NCBI GenBank assembly: GCA_016209525.1
Contig: JACQWK010000364.1
Span: forward strand, 1 to 40,543
DNA length: 40,543 nucleotides
From: Verrucomicrobiota bacterium
Lineage (GTDB): Bacteria > Verrucomicrobiota > Verrucomicrobiia > Limisphaerales > SIBE01
Reading direction: 5' to 3'
The translations under genes were made by a program, and so were the position numbers. A model generated the notes under the pieces. That model did not search any database. It was not told the DNA's origin and saw only the letters and a list, made by a program, of their open reading frames with translations. This document shows, in pieces, positions 7,849-15,468 of the stretch (position 1 is its first letter; every line of letters begins with the position of its first letter).

Positions 7849-7980
7849 AGCGAGACGGAGCTTGAGGTCGAGCTGCCTCAGCGACTGCTCAGTGGCGGAG
7901 ATGAGTTTTTCGAATTTTGCAGGGCCAACCGCGCGCTTCGGATTGAACGGGATGCCGGTGGAAACGTCATCGTTGGGTAG
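7849..7980 (+). pseudogene. Truncated N-terminus of a Uma2-family (DUF820) nuclease-like protein
   Basis: In the frame ending with TAG at 7978-7980, the residues ELEVELPQRLLSGGDEFFEF are followed by CRANRALRIERDAGGNVIVG. The FFEFCRAN and LRIER pattern matches the N-terminal helix and first strand of Uma2-type PD-(D/E)XK proteins, which normally continue for about another 150 residues with a catalytic core. Here the frame stops just after that first strand, next to the convergent end of ftsZ. No ATG is positioned as in intact members. It is read as a remnant left after the rest was lost. Confidence 0.55.
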
Positions 7981-9306
7981 CTAATTCAGGGACACGCCGC
8001 GGCGGATGTAGGTTGGGACGTCGAGATCCTCGCCTTGGTGAAGAGTGGGCTCGCTCTGCTCGAAACGCCCTCGCGAGACAATCTCCAACGGCAACTGGCC
8101 TTGCGACCAAAGCGCAATTGATTTGCGGCGGCGGGCGGCGGAACCGGGCCGTTGTTCGAGCAGCCGCCTAGTTTGTTCCGGACTCAGTTTTGGCGCTGGC
8201 GGAACGAAGCGGGACGCAGGACGGTGCTGAGCCGCCACTCCGAAGAATTGGTTCTCGATTTCGGGGCCGCCCAAACCGGCCGGGAAAACTTCGAGTGCGG
8301 AGGCTCCGCGATTTTCAAACGCGGTTTCTTTGCGGGGTTGCCCGCGGCGAGCCAGAATGACCGTGACCCCCAGGCGCCCTTGAAAACCGTCATCGATGAT
8401 TGCGCCCACCATGAACCGCGCCTGTTCGGCCTGCTGGTTCATTCGCTGCATGACGCCGTTGACGTCCGCCAGCGTGAGATCGGGGCCGCCCACCACGCTC
8501 ACGAGCACGGCTTCAGCCTCGGAGAACAGCTTTCCTTCCTCGAGCAGAGGGCTGGCCGCGAGTGTTTCGACAGCCAAACGCGCCCGCTCCTCACCGGCGG
8601 CCTGCGCGCAGGCAAACGCGCTCTCGCAGTGGCGTCCGCGCAACACCGAGCAGAGATCGGCGAATTCGACGTTGAGCAATCCGAACTTCGTGAGCATTTG
8701 CCAAATCGACCGAACGCCTTGCGCGAGGTGCTCATGGGTTGCTTTGAACGCTTCCAGCGCGCTGGAGCGTTCCTCCAGAAGCTTGGCCATTCTTTGGTGC
8801 GGCAGGCAGAGAACGCCATCGGCCGCTGCTTGCAACCGCTGCAGACCCCAGCGCGCCTGTTGCTGGCGCCGGGCGCCCTCGAATTCGAACGGCAACGTGA
8901 CGACGGCCAGAACCAGCGCCCCAGACTCGCCCGCCAGACGGGCCAGCGCCGGAGCCGCGCCGGTTCCCGTCCCTCCGCCTAATCCCGTTAAGATGAACAT
9001 TAGATCGGTTTCTTCGCAGAGGGATCTGAGAGGCTGCAAATCCTCCTCCGCCGAGGCTTGGCCAAGAGCCGGATCGCCGCCGGCGCCAAGCCCGTGAAGG
9101 ATTTGGGTCCCGATCAAACACTTGTTTGGGATCGTGGAAGCTGCGAGCGCCCGGGCATCGCTGTGCACGACCGCGAAGGCCAAATCGCGAAGGTCGGTCT
9201 GAATCATGAATTCCGCCATATGGATGCCTGCGCATCCGAGACCCACGATTTTGACGGCGAGGGGCTTGCTTGCGGGAGGAGACTCAATCTTGTGCTCGGT
9301 TGTCAT
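7981..9306 (-). CDS. ftsZ: Cell-division GTPase FtsZ, divergent
   Basis: This 441-residue protein sits at the end of the dcw cluster after ftsA. It keeps the tubulin/FtsZ signature GGGTGTG (110-116), the GLGAGGDPALG loop (72-82), VVTLPFEFEG (135-144) and a C-terminal LDVPTYIRRG matching the conserved peptide that binds FtsA. Other sites depart from the family: the first nucleotide loop reads VGLGCAGIHMAEFM (21-34) instead of a run of glycines, the usual NTDAQAL reads HSDARAL, IPN(D/E)KL reads LPHQRMAKL, and the T7 loop reads NVEFAD (212-217), with Glu in place of the first Asp. Between the GTPase domain and the tail lies a Pro/Arg/Gln-rich linker. It should form the cytokinetic ring, but GTP hydrolysis or assembly may be altered. 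The end of the gene converges on a Uma2 fragment. Confidence 0.9.
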   Translation of the reverse strand: MTTEHKIESPPASKPLAVKIVGLGCAGIHMAEFMIQTDLRDLAFAVVHSDARALAASTIPNKCLIGTQILHGLGAGGDPALGQASAEEDLQPLRSLCEETDLMFILTGLGGGTGTGAAPALARLAGESGALVLAVVTLPFEFEGARRQQQARWGLQRLQAAADGVLCLPHQRMAKLLEERSSALEAFKATHEHLAQGVRSIWQMLTKFGLLNVEFADLCSVLRGRHCESAFACAQAAGEERARLAVETLAASPLLEEGKLFSEAEAVLVSVVGGPDLTLADVNGVMQRMNQQAEQARFMVGAIIDDGFQGRLGVTVILARRGQPRKETAFENRGASALEVFPAGLGGPEIENQFFGVAAQHRPASRFVPPAPKLSPEQTRRLLEQRPGSAARRRKSIALWSQGQLPLEIVSRGRFEQSEPTLHQGEDLDVPTYIRRGVSLN

Positions 9307-9390
9307 AGTCGTTCTATTTTAGTTTGTCGGGCAAGGAAAGCGGGCCGCCGGTGAGTCGGGCTTTCCCGAGCTTGATCCCCGCCGGCCGAT

Positions 9391-9530
9391 CCAATGACGA
9401 ATGACGGAGTACCCAATGACGAAAGAATGACTAAGTCCGAAGAACGCGAACGGTAGTGCGGGAATCTGCACGAGGAGTTTGTGCTTCGTTATTAGTCATT
9501 CTTTCGTCATTGGACAATTCGTCATTCGTC
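9391..9530. repeat. Inverted repeat between ftsA and ftsZ (family D)
   Basis: The 230-base gap is dominated by a large palindrome. The inner arms at 9413-9433 and 9493-9513 are perfectly complementary over 21 bases, and the outer arms GACGAATGAC (9397-9406) and GTCATTCGTC (9521-9530) over 10. The left arm is itself a direct repeat of CCAATGACGAA. The right end stops 6 bases before the ftsA stop codon. On an ftsA-ftsZ transcript it would form a long hairpin with a loop of about 59 bases, lacking the U-run of an intrinsic terminator. Confidence 0.9.
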
Positions 9531-9536
9531 CTTCAC

Positions 9537-10763
9537 TCATCCTCGCCGAAAAAGCTGGCTGAGGGTCGAGCGGAGGCCGAGCGAGAGCGTAGAACGCGAT
9601 TCGATCCGTTTGCGCTGCTCGAATGATCCGAATTTCGCCAGGCCAATCGCGGCCGTGAATTCCGGCTGATCCAGTGTTGATTTGAGTCCGCTCACCGAAC
9701 TGGCCTTTCCCACGCTGGCCGGCAGCCCAAACGCTTGCGCGGCCAATTTCTCGATCTCGGCGATCCTGGAGCCGCCGCCGCACAACACCACGCCACTCCT
9801 CAGATAATCCAGGAGTCCTGCGGATTCCAGCTCGTCGGCAATCAAACGAAAAATCTCTTCCAGCCGCACCGACATGATGCGGCGCAGGTGCTCCAGATTC
9901 ACCTCTTTTTCGGGCAGACCCACACTGTTGGTGAGCTGCAAGGTCCGGCCTCGAACCGAGCGGTCAACCAACGCCGAGCCGTGTTCGATCTTGAGTTGTT
10001 CGGCGCGCCCGAGCGGCAATTTCAGCCCGTAGGCCAGGTCATTCGATACATGGTCGCCTCCCACGGCTAGAACTCCGGTGTGTTTGATGACGCCGCCGGC
10101 ATACACGACATACTCGGTCGTGCCGCCGCCCAGATCGATGACCAACGCGCCCAACTCCTTTTGCTGATTTTCCAGCAACGCGAGCGCCGACGCCAGCCCC
10201 GTGAAAACGATGGCTTCGACCTCGATCTGGAAACTCTTGACCGCCCGGATTGGGTTTTGCAGCCGGTGGAAGTTCCCGTGCACGACATGCACATCGACCT
10301 CCACGCGCGAACCGAACATGCCCACGGGATTGATGATTCCATCCTGGCCATCGACCAAGAAGTGCTGCCGAATCACATGCACGACATGATTTTCAGCCGG
10401 CAAATTAATGGCTTTGGCATTTTTGATGGCGTCCTGAATGTCATCCTCTGTGATCTCTCGGTCGTCCGAAACGACCGGGTGGAAGCCGCGATTGTTGAAA
10501 CCCTGGATGTGCCCGCCGGTCACTCCCAGAAAGACGCTGCGAATCTCCACGTCCGCGTTTTGTTCAGCATCGACTATCGCGTTGCGGATATCCTCGCCGC
10601 AGGCGTTGGCATCGACGATTTCCCCTTTGCGGATGCCGCGCGATTTGGCTTGGCCGACCCCGATGACATTGATGGCTCCGGCCTCATTGATTTCCGCGAC
10701 CACCGCGCAAATCTTGGAAGTGCCCAGATCCAGTCCGACGATAATGGGGGATGACTTAAACAT
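9537..10763 (-). CDS. ftsA: Cell-division protein FtsA
   Basis: This 408-residue actin-like ATPase tethers FtsZ filaments to the inner membrane and signals to septal synthesis. Visible features are the phosphate-1 loop GLDLGTSKICAVVAE (10-24), the SHS2-type 1C domain region with VFLGVTGGHIQGFNNRG, the phosphate-2 segment LVIDLGGGTTEYVV near 215, the adenosine motif VVLCGGGSRIAEIE and a C-terminal amphipathic helix with STLSQLFRRG that acts as the membrane anchor in this family. Its ATG overlaps the end of ftsQ by 8 bases, so translation is probably coupled. The ftsZ gene follows after a 230-base gap holding a long palindrome. Length and motifs are typical. Confidence 0.96.
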   Translation of the reverse strand: MFKSSPIIVGLDLGTSKICAVVAEINEAGAINVIGVGQAKSRGIRKGEIVDANACGEDIRNAIVDAEQNADVEIRSVFLGVTGGHIQGFNNRGFHPVVSDDREITEDDIQDAIKNAKAINLPAENHVVHVIRQHFLVDGQDGIINPVGMFGSRVEVDVHVVHGNFHRLQNPIRAVKSFQIEVEAIVFTGLASALALLENQQKELGALVIDLGGGTTEYVVYAGGVIKHTGVLAVGGDHVSNDLAYGLKLPLGRAEQLKIEHGSALVDRSVRGRTLQLTNSVGLPEKEVNLEHLRRIMSVRLEEIFRLIADELESAGLLDYLRSGVVLCGGGSRIAEIEKLAAQAFGLPASVGKASSVSGLKSTLDQPEFTAAIGLAKFGSFEQRKRIESRSTLSLGLRSTLSQLFRRG

Positions 10764-11718
10764 GTTTTTTCTTGAGCGAGGAGGGTTTCAAGAGCCTGGC
10801 CGGAGGAGGCACGGGAGCGCCCGGATCCTGCCACCGGAGCGGAACATTGTTGGAGACCGATAAATCGAGCGAACTGATTTGCCGCGCCTCTTGGATGGCG
10901 AAATCATGGACGACGCGCCATCGGGCGAGCTGCCTCGCCAAATCTTCCGGGGCGAATGTCACTTCGTTGTGTTGGCGTGTCGCCACCCGCAACACCGGTG
11001 GCGAGGAAAGGTCGATGGTCAGCAAGTCCACCACCCCGAACATGGGAGATCGATCGAAGGCGGCAATGAACCGCAGGGCCGAGTAGATCTCAACCGATTC
11101 CACTCGCCGCCCCGGACGGAGCTCAGTCCCGAGCACTCCGGTCAGGACAGGGAAATCCTCCGAGCCGGTCGCCGCCGGCCCCGACGCCTGAGCGGTCTCC
11201 AGCGGCAACATCACGTATCCGGCCGCATCAATGTAGTAGGTGGTCGGCGAAATGGAAGCCTCCGAGAACCGGGTTTGGAAACCGGAGATCCGGGCGATGG
11301 GTTCGCGCTCGCTCACTCGGATCTTCAAAGTGTCCGGCAAGACTCTGACCGCGGCGGCGTTGCGGACGAGCGGCTGCAGATTCAGGTCGCGCTCGATGCG
11401 GAGCAAATCCACCGTCAACAAGCTGTCACCCTTTCGGACGTTGGCCCAAGCGAGGATTTGTTCGATCGGAGTGACTCCGTCGGTTTGGACCTCCAGATGT
11501 TTGATGATGAAAACGGGATTCTTGTAGAGCCATTCGCGCATGGCCCAGTCACTTCCTTGCCAGTAGAGACAGAAGGCGAGCGCGCCTCCGAGAAGGACGC
11601 CGATGATCTTGCCCGCCATCCGCAGTCGCGCGGCACGGACTTGGCGCGCGCGCAGCTTGACTTCCAAGACATGATCCCGCTCGAAACGCCGGTTCGCAGA
11701 TTTGGATTTGAACCACAT
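10756..11718 (-). CDS. ftsQ: Cell-division protein FtsQ (DivIB family)
   Basis: This 320-residue bitopic membrane protein is a scaffold of the FtsQLB complex. A basic cytoplasmic tail (residues 1-34) precedes one transmembrane segment (about 35-53, GKIIGVLLGGALAFCLYW). A POTRA domain follows (about 69-140, starting FIIKHLEVQTDGVTPIEQIL and ending in VSEREPIARI), then the FtsQ beta domain with YYIDAAGYVML and FPVLTGV. The very C-terminus is Pro/Lys-rich. It ends inside ftsA (8-base overlap) and starts 170 bases after ddl, a gap filled by repeat family C. Order ddl-ftsQ-ftsA-ftsZ is the classic arrangement. Confidence 0.93.
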   Translation of the reverse strand: MWFKSKSANRRFERDHVLEVKLRARQVRAARLRMAGKIIGVLLGGALAFCLYWQGSDWAMREWLYKNPVFIIKHLEVQTDGVTPIEQILAWANVRKGDSLLTVDLLRIERDLNLQPLVRNAAAVRVLPDTLKIRVSEREPIARISGFQTRFSEASISPTTYYIDAAGYVMLPLETAQASGPAATGSEDFPVLTGVLGTELRPGRRVESVEIYSALRFIAAFDRSPMFGVVDLLTIDLSSPPVLRVATRQHNEVTFAPEDLARQLARWRVVHDFAIQEARQISSLDLSVSNNVPLRWQDPGAPVPPPARLLKPSSLKKKHV

Positions 11719-11751
11719 ACTTCGTCAACGCGTGCTCTGATTCTAATTCGC

Positions 11752-11863
11752 TTTCAAAATGCGACGGATACCCCTCACCCCGCCCCTCTCCCCATCCGAT
11801 GGGGAGAGGGTGTCCGACTTGTCCGCCGTAGGCTTGGCGAAGGCGGAAGGACGGGTGAGGGGC
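11752..11863. repeat. Dispersed repeat family C, copy 2
   Basis: This repeat occupies most of the 170-base gap between ddl and ftsQ. It begins TTTCAAAATGCGACGGATAC and ends GGACGGGTGAGGGGC. Bases 11799-11863 match 3625-3689 with one mismatch. The left part CCCCTCACCCCGCCCCTCTC partly complements the GGGTGAGGGGC end, and CCCCATCCGATGGGG (11790-11804) is a perfect short hairpin, so the unit can fold as a long palindrome. Confidence 0.85.
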
Positions 11864-11888
11864 TATAGAAATGACGCATTCACATGGG

Positions 11889-12821
11889 TTAGTCGCTTCT
11901 TGATCCCAGATTCGAATAATCTGCCCGGCGCAAGGCCAGATCGACCATCTTCTGGCACAGCGCCTCGTAGCTGATTCCGGCGGCTTCGGCAGCCTTCGGC
12001 AACAAGCTGGTTGCGGTCATGCCGGGCAGGGTGTTGACCTCCAAAACGACCGGTTCGCCGTCCGAACGAACCATCACATCCACCCGCGCGTAATCGCGGC
12101 CTCCGACCGCGTGGAAGGCGCGCAGTCCGGCGGACTGAACGCGGGCGGTGATGGACGCGTCGAATGGCGCCGGGCAGAAGTAATCCGTTGCGCCTGCGGT
12201 GTACTTGTTTTGGTAATCATAGCCGCCCTTCTTGGGCCGGACTTCGACGACGGGCAGTGCCTGGCCATCCAAGATGCCCACGGTCGTTTCGCGGCCAACG
12301 ACTCGCTCCTCGAGCAAGACTTCCGAATCGAACCGCAACGATTCGGCCAGAGCCGCCGGCCATTGATCCACTTGATTTACGAATTGGAGCCCGACGCTCG
12401 ATCCCTGCCGGACCGGCTTCAAAACAACCGGGGGTTGCCATCCTCGGGGCCATTGGGCCGACGCCGAACGGATGACTTCGAACGGCGCGGTGGGCACTCC
12501 AACTTCCAGAAGTTTCTGTTTGGTTCGGACTTTGTCGAAGGCCACCCGGCTGGCTTCCGCGCCACAGCCCGTGTAAGGCACGCCGATCTCGTCGAGTTGC
12601 TGCTGAATCGTGCCGTCTTCGCCGTACGTGCCGTGCAACGCCAGGAATACCACATCGGTCCCTTCGGGCAGGCTCCAGTTTTCGTCCCGCGGATCCAGCT
12701 CACGGACCGTGTGCCCGAGTGACTGCAACGCCGAGGCCACGGCTTTGCCGCTTCGCAGGGACACTTCGCGCTCAGCGGATGGCCCGCCCAACATGACCGT
12801 GATTTGGAGGCGGTGTCTCAT
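11889..12821 (-). CDS. ddl: D-alanine--D-alanine ligase
   Basis: This 310-residue ATP-grasp enzyme makes D-Ala-D-Ala for addition by MurF. Motifs are GGPSAEREVSLRSGKAVA (12-29), ALHGTYGEDGTIQQQLDE near 61, the ATP-binding VVLKPVRQGSSVGLQ, the RDYARVDVMV segment, and the Mg/phosphate motif LEVNTLPGMTATSLLPKAAE near the C-terminus. Length is typical for the DdlB type. It follows the murC-murB fusion gene by 147 bases; a 28-base-arm inverted repeat lies in that gap and ends about 18 bases from the ddl start codon. The GAGG just before the ATG is too close to be an ideal ribosome site. Confidence 0.96.
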   Translation of the reverse strand: MRHRLQITVMLGGPSAEREVSLRSGKAVASALQSLGHTVRELDPRDENWSLPEGTDVVFLALHGTYGEDGTIQQQLDEIGVPYTGCGAEASRVAFDKVRTKQKLLEVGVPTAPFEVIRSASAQWPRGWQPPVVLKPVRQGSSVGLQFVNQVDQWPAALAESLRFDSEVLLEERVVGRETTVGILDGQALPVVEVRPKKGGYDYQNKYTAGATDYFCPAPFDASITARVQSAGLRAFHAVGGRDYARVDVMVRSDGEPVVLEVNTLPGMTATSLLPKAAEAAGISYEALCQKMVDLALRRADYSNLGSRSD

Positions 12822-12839
12822 TGCCTCATGAATTGTGAA

Positions 12840-12915
12840 TTCGTAGCCGCCGAGGTGACGAGGCGGATATTGGTTTTAAGCACGTTTTCCGCCTCGTTAC
12901 CTCGGCAGCTACGAA
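12840..12915. repeat. Large inverted repeat upstream of ddl (family B)
   Basis: Arms at 12840-12867 and 12888-12915 pair over 28 positions with two mismatches (26 of 28), separated by a 20-base AT-rich loop. The palindrome extends weakly outward, with CATGAA on the left (12827-12832) and TTCATG on the right (12923-12928). It lies between the murC-murB stop and the ddl start, and its left arm ends within about 20 bases of the ddl ATG, so a folded transcript could affect ddl translation. Confidence 0.9.
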
Positions 12916-12968
12916 CCGTCGGTTCATGGAGACGTGCCAGGCGACGTTCGCTCGCCAGTGTATGCCGT

Positions 12969-15419
12969 TTAGCTTGGACATGCTTCGGTAAGCTTTCTCT
13001 TGAAATGGCAGTCTTGTTCTGGCTCGTCCGCCCGACACGGCGCGACCTCGCCGACAATTTCGATTTCGGGGTGGAGTTCGATGCCACGCGCCGACTGCGC
13101 CCGCTGCTGAACGAGATCGATCAATTCCAGAACATCCGCAGCCGTGGCCCCGCCCTCGTTGATGATGAAGTTGCCGTGCAGCTCGGAGACCACGGCGCCG
13201 CCGACCCGCATTCCTTTCAAGCCAAGCTCCTCGATCAACCGTCCCGCCGGGATGCTTTCTGGATTCTTGAAAATGCAGCCTGCGCTGGGAGCCGCCGGCT
13301 GGGACCGCCATCGCCTCTGGCTGCACGCTTTCATTTTCTCGGCAATCAATTCCCGGTCCTCCGGATGGCCTTTCAGCACGGCACCGAGGGCAATATGATT
13401 GCGAAACAGCGGACAGCCGCGGTAATGGACCTCGATTTCATCCGCTCTCCGTTCGAGAACCTGGCCGGAAAAATCCATAAAACGGACGGACTCGACGAAC
13501 TCGAACATGGCTCCTCCCATAGCCCCTGCGTTCATGCGCAAGGCGCCTCCAACGCTTCCCGGAATGCCCTCGAGGAATTCCAGTCCGCCCAATCCGTGGC
13601 GCTTGGCTTCCACAGCCAGAGCCTTCAGTTTGGCGCCGGCTCCGCAGAGGATCTTCTCCCCTCGGACTTCGACGCGGCAGAATTCCGGGTGCGTCAAACT
13701 CAGCACCAAACCACGGACGCCGTTGTCCGGGATGAGCAGGTTCGAGCCGCGGCCGAGCACCAAAAAGGGGAGCCGTTGTCCCGCGCAGAAGTGCAGGACC
13801 TCCGCCAAGTCCGCCTCTGAAGCGGGTTCGACGTAGAGATCGGCCTGGCCACCGACGCGCAGAGTGGTTCGCTTGGCCAAGGGCTCGTCCGGCCGGACGA
13901 CCGAGGCCGGAGACAACCTCTCGGAGAGTTCCACGCGCAACGATTCGCGCCGTTCCGAAGATTCCATCTGCAACTGGAGCGCAAAGCGGTGCGCCGCTTC
14001 AGTGATGTCCCCGGCGCCCAGGAACAACACCAGATCGCCCGGTTCCAAATTGCCTCGCACGTCAGCGCAGAGATCGCCCAGCGTGGGCGTGTAACTGACC
14101 TTTTGCCCGTGATCCCGGATCGCCTCGGCCAGCACCGCGCTGCTCACCCCGGCGATTGGCGGCTCATGCGCCGGATAAATGTCCACCAGCCAAAGCGCGT
14201 CTGCGTCGTCGAAACAGCGGCTGAACCCCGCCAACAAACTCTGGGTTCGCGTAAAGCGATGCGGCTGGAAGACCACCAGAAGTCTTCGAGGGGCCAGTTC
14301 TCGCAACGCGCAGAGTGTTGCGCGAATCTCGGTCGGATGATGCCCGTAATCATCGAAGAGGCGGTACCGTTCGTCACGGTAAAGTTCCTGGAGGCGGCGG
14401 TCGGCGCCGCGGAAAGCACGAAAGGCGCGCGCGATGTCGGAAGGCCCAAATCCCAGCCCGTGCAACAACGCGATGACGGCGGCAGCGTTCGAGGCATTCT
14501 GCCGCCCCATCAGGCTCGTCGCAAACTCTCCGAGAAGTTCGCCGCGATGCCAGAGTTTGAAGCGCGTCCGGCGCAAAACCCGGGCTCGAGAACCCGCGGC
14601 CTCGGCGGGCACGCACTCGAGTCGGTACTCGGCGTCCGGCCGGAACCCGTAGGAAACGGCGTTGGGCCATCCGGCGAGCAGCTTGGCTAGGTGTGGATCG
14701 TCCGCACAATGGATAACCTTGCCCGAAACTTGTGCGGCAAATTGCCGAAATTCACGGCAAATATCTTCAAGACTGGAAAAATGATCGAGGTGTTCCTCAT
14801 CCAGATTGAGGAGGACCGCATGTTCCGGTTCGAAATCGCCCAGTGTGCCGTCGCTTTCATCCGTCTCCGCCACGAAATATGGTCCGGGACCTGCAGCATT
14901 CTGGTCCGGCTTGGGCGCAAAGCGAGCGTGGGGAGATAACTGCGGAACTTGCGCCCCGATGGCATAGCTCGGCTGGGCGCCCAATTGATCGAGGACGAAC
15001 GCCGCCAACGCCGAGGTCGTAGTCTTGCCATGCATGCCAGCCACGCAAATCCCGCGCCGGCGGCGGAGCAACGCCGCCAACACAGTGCCACGACGCGCGA
15101 CGGGAATCTGGAGTTGATGTGCGGCGACGATTTCCGGAGTCTTCGGCTGAACCGCCGCCGAATAGACGACCAAAAAGGGACGCGCGAGGCGGACTCGCTC
15201 GGCGGAATGCCCCTTTTGGATGTCGGCCCCTCGTCCCTGCAACTGCCGAGTAGCTTCATTTTCCACCAAGTCCGATCCAACGACGCGGAAGCCCAGGTCC
15301 AAAAACAAATGTCCCAGCGCACCCATGCCTGCTCCTCCGGCGCCGACCAGGCAAACTGTGCCGTCCGGCGCGACGGACTGCAAAAGGTTGCCGACTTCGG
15401 ATGGTGTCAAGGGAGTCAT
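12969..15419 (-). CDS. murC-murB: Bifunctional UDP-MurNAc--L-Ala ligase / UDP-MurNAc dehydrogenase (MurC-MurB fusion)
   Basis: One 816-residue chain carries two cytoplasmic peptidoglycan steps. Residues 1-490 are MurC: the Rossmann start VCLVGAGGAGMGALGHLF (22-39), the ATP loop AGMHGKTTT (127-135), ETDESDGTL (185-193), and the third-domain motif DDYGHHPTEI (356-365). Residues 500-800 are MurB: GRGSNLLIPDNGVRG (556-570) binding FAD, LEGIPGSVGGALRMNAG (616-632), and PSAGCIFKNP (711-720), where position 715, the usual catalytic serine, is cysteine. The C-terminal HPEIEIVG is typical. The ATG at 15419 is chosen because the 34 residues upstream, from a TTG at 15521, overlap murG and are unlike MurC. 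The fusion reverses the reaction order in sequence (ligase first, reductase second). murG ends 49 bases upstream. Confidence 0.95.
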   Translation of the reverse strand: MTPLTPSEVGNLLQSVAPDGTVCLVGAGGAGMGALGHLFLDLGFRVVGSDLVENEATRQLQGRGADIQKGHSAERVRLARPFLVVYSAAVQPKTPEIVAAHQLQIPVARRGTVLAALLRRRRGICVAGMHGKTTTSALAAFVLDQLGAQPSYAIGAQVPQLSPHARFAPKPDQNAAGPGPYFVAETDESDGTLGDFEPEHAVLLNLDEEHLDHFSSLEDICREFRQFAAQVSGKVIHCADDPHLAKLLAGWPNAVSYGFRPDAEYRLECVPAEAAGSRARVLRRTRFKLWHRGELLGEFATSLMGRQNASNAAAVIALLHGLGFGPSDIARAFRAFRGADRRLQELYRDERYRLFDDYGHHPTEIRATLCALRELAPRRLLVVFQPHRFTRTQSLLAGFSRCFDDADALWLVDIYPAHEPPIAGVSSAVLAEAIRDHGQKVSYTPTLGDLCADVRGNLEPGDLVLFLGAGDITEAAHRFALQLQMESSERRESLRVELSERLSPASVVRPDEPLAKRTTLRVGGQADLYVEPASEADLAEVLHFCAGQRLPFLVLGRGSNLLIPDNGVRGLVLSLTHPEFCRVEVRGEKILCGAGAKLKALAVEAKRHGLGGLEFLEGIPGSVGGALRMNAGAMGGAMFEFVESVRFMDFSGQVLERRADEIEVHYRGCPLFRNHIALGAVLKGHPEDRELIAEKMKACSQRRWRSQPAAPSAGCIFKNPESIPAGRLIEELGLKGMRVGGAVVSELHGNFIINEGGATAADVLELIDLVQQRAQSARGIELHPEIEIVGEVAPCRADEPEQDCHFKRKLTEACPS

Positions 15420-15468
15420 GGGACTCGGAGATTGCTGCTGGCTAATTTGTTGCCGTGCGAAAAGTTTG

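Noticed and set aside
7981..9306. A tubulin-like (BtubA/B) or phage TubZ protein instead of FtsZ
   Set aside because: The C-terminal FtsA-binding peptide and the ftsQ-ftsA-ftsZ order identify it as FtsZ.
9391..9530. Intrinsic terminator for ftsA
   Set aside because: The stem is long but there is no following U-run on either strand, and ftsZ is expected to be co-transcribed.
12826..13326. 166-codon minus-strand frame at the end of murC-murB
   Set aside because: Overlaps the MurB domain in another frame and runs through the inverted repeat; typical spurious repeat-derived frame.
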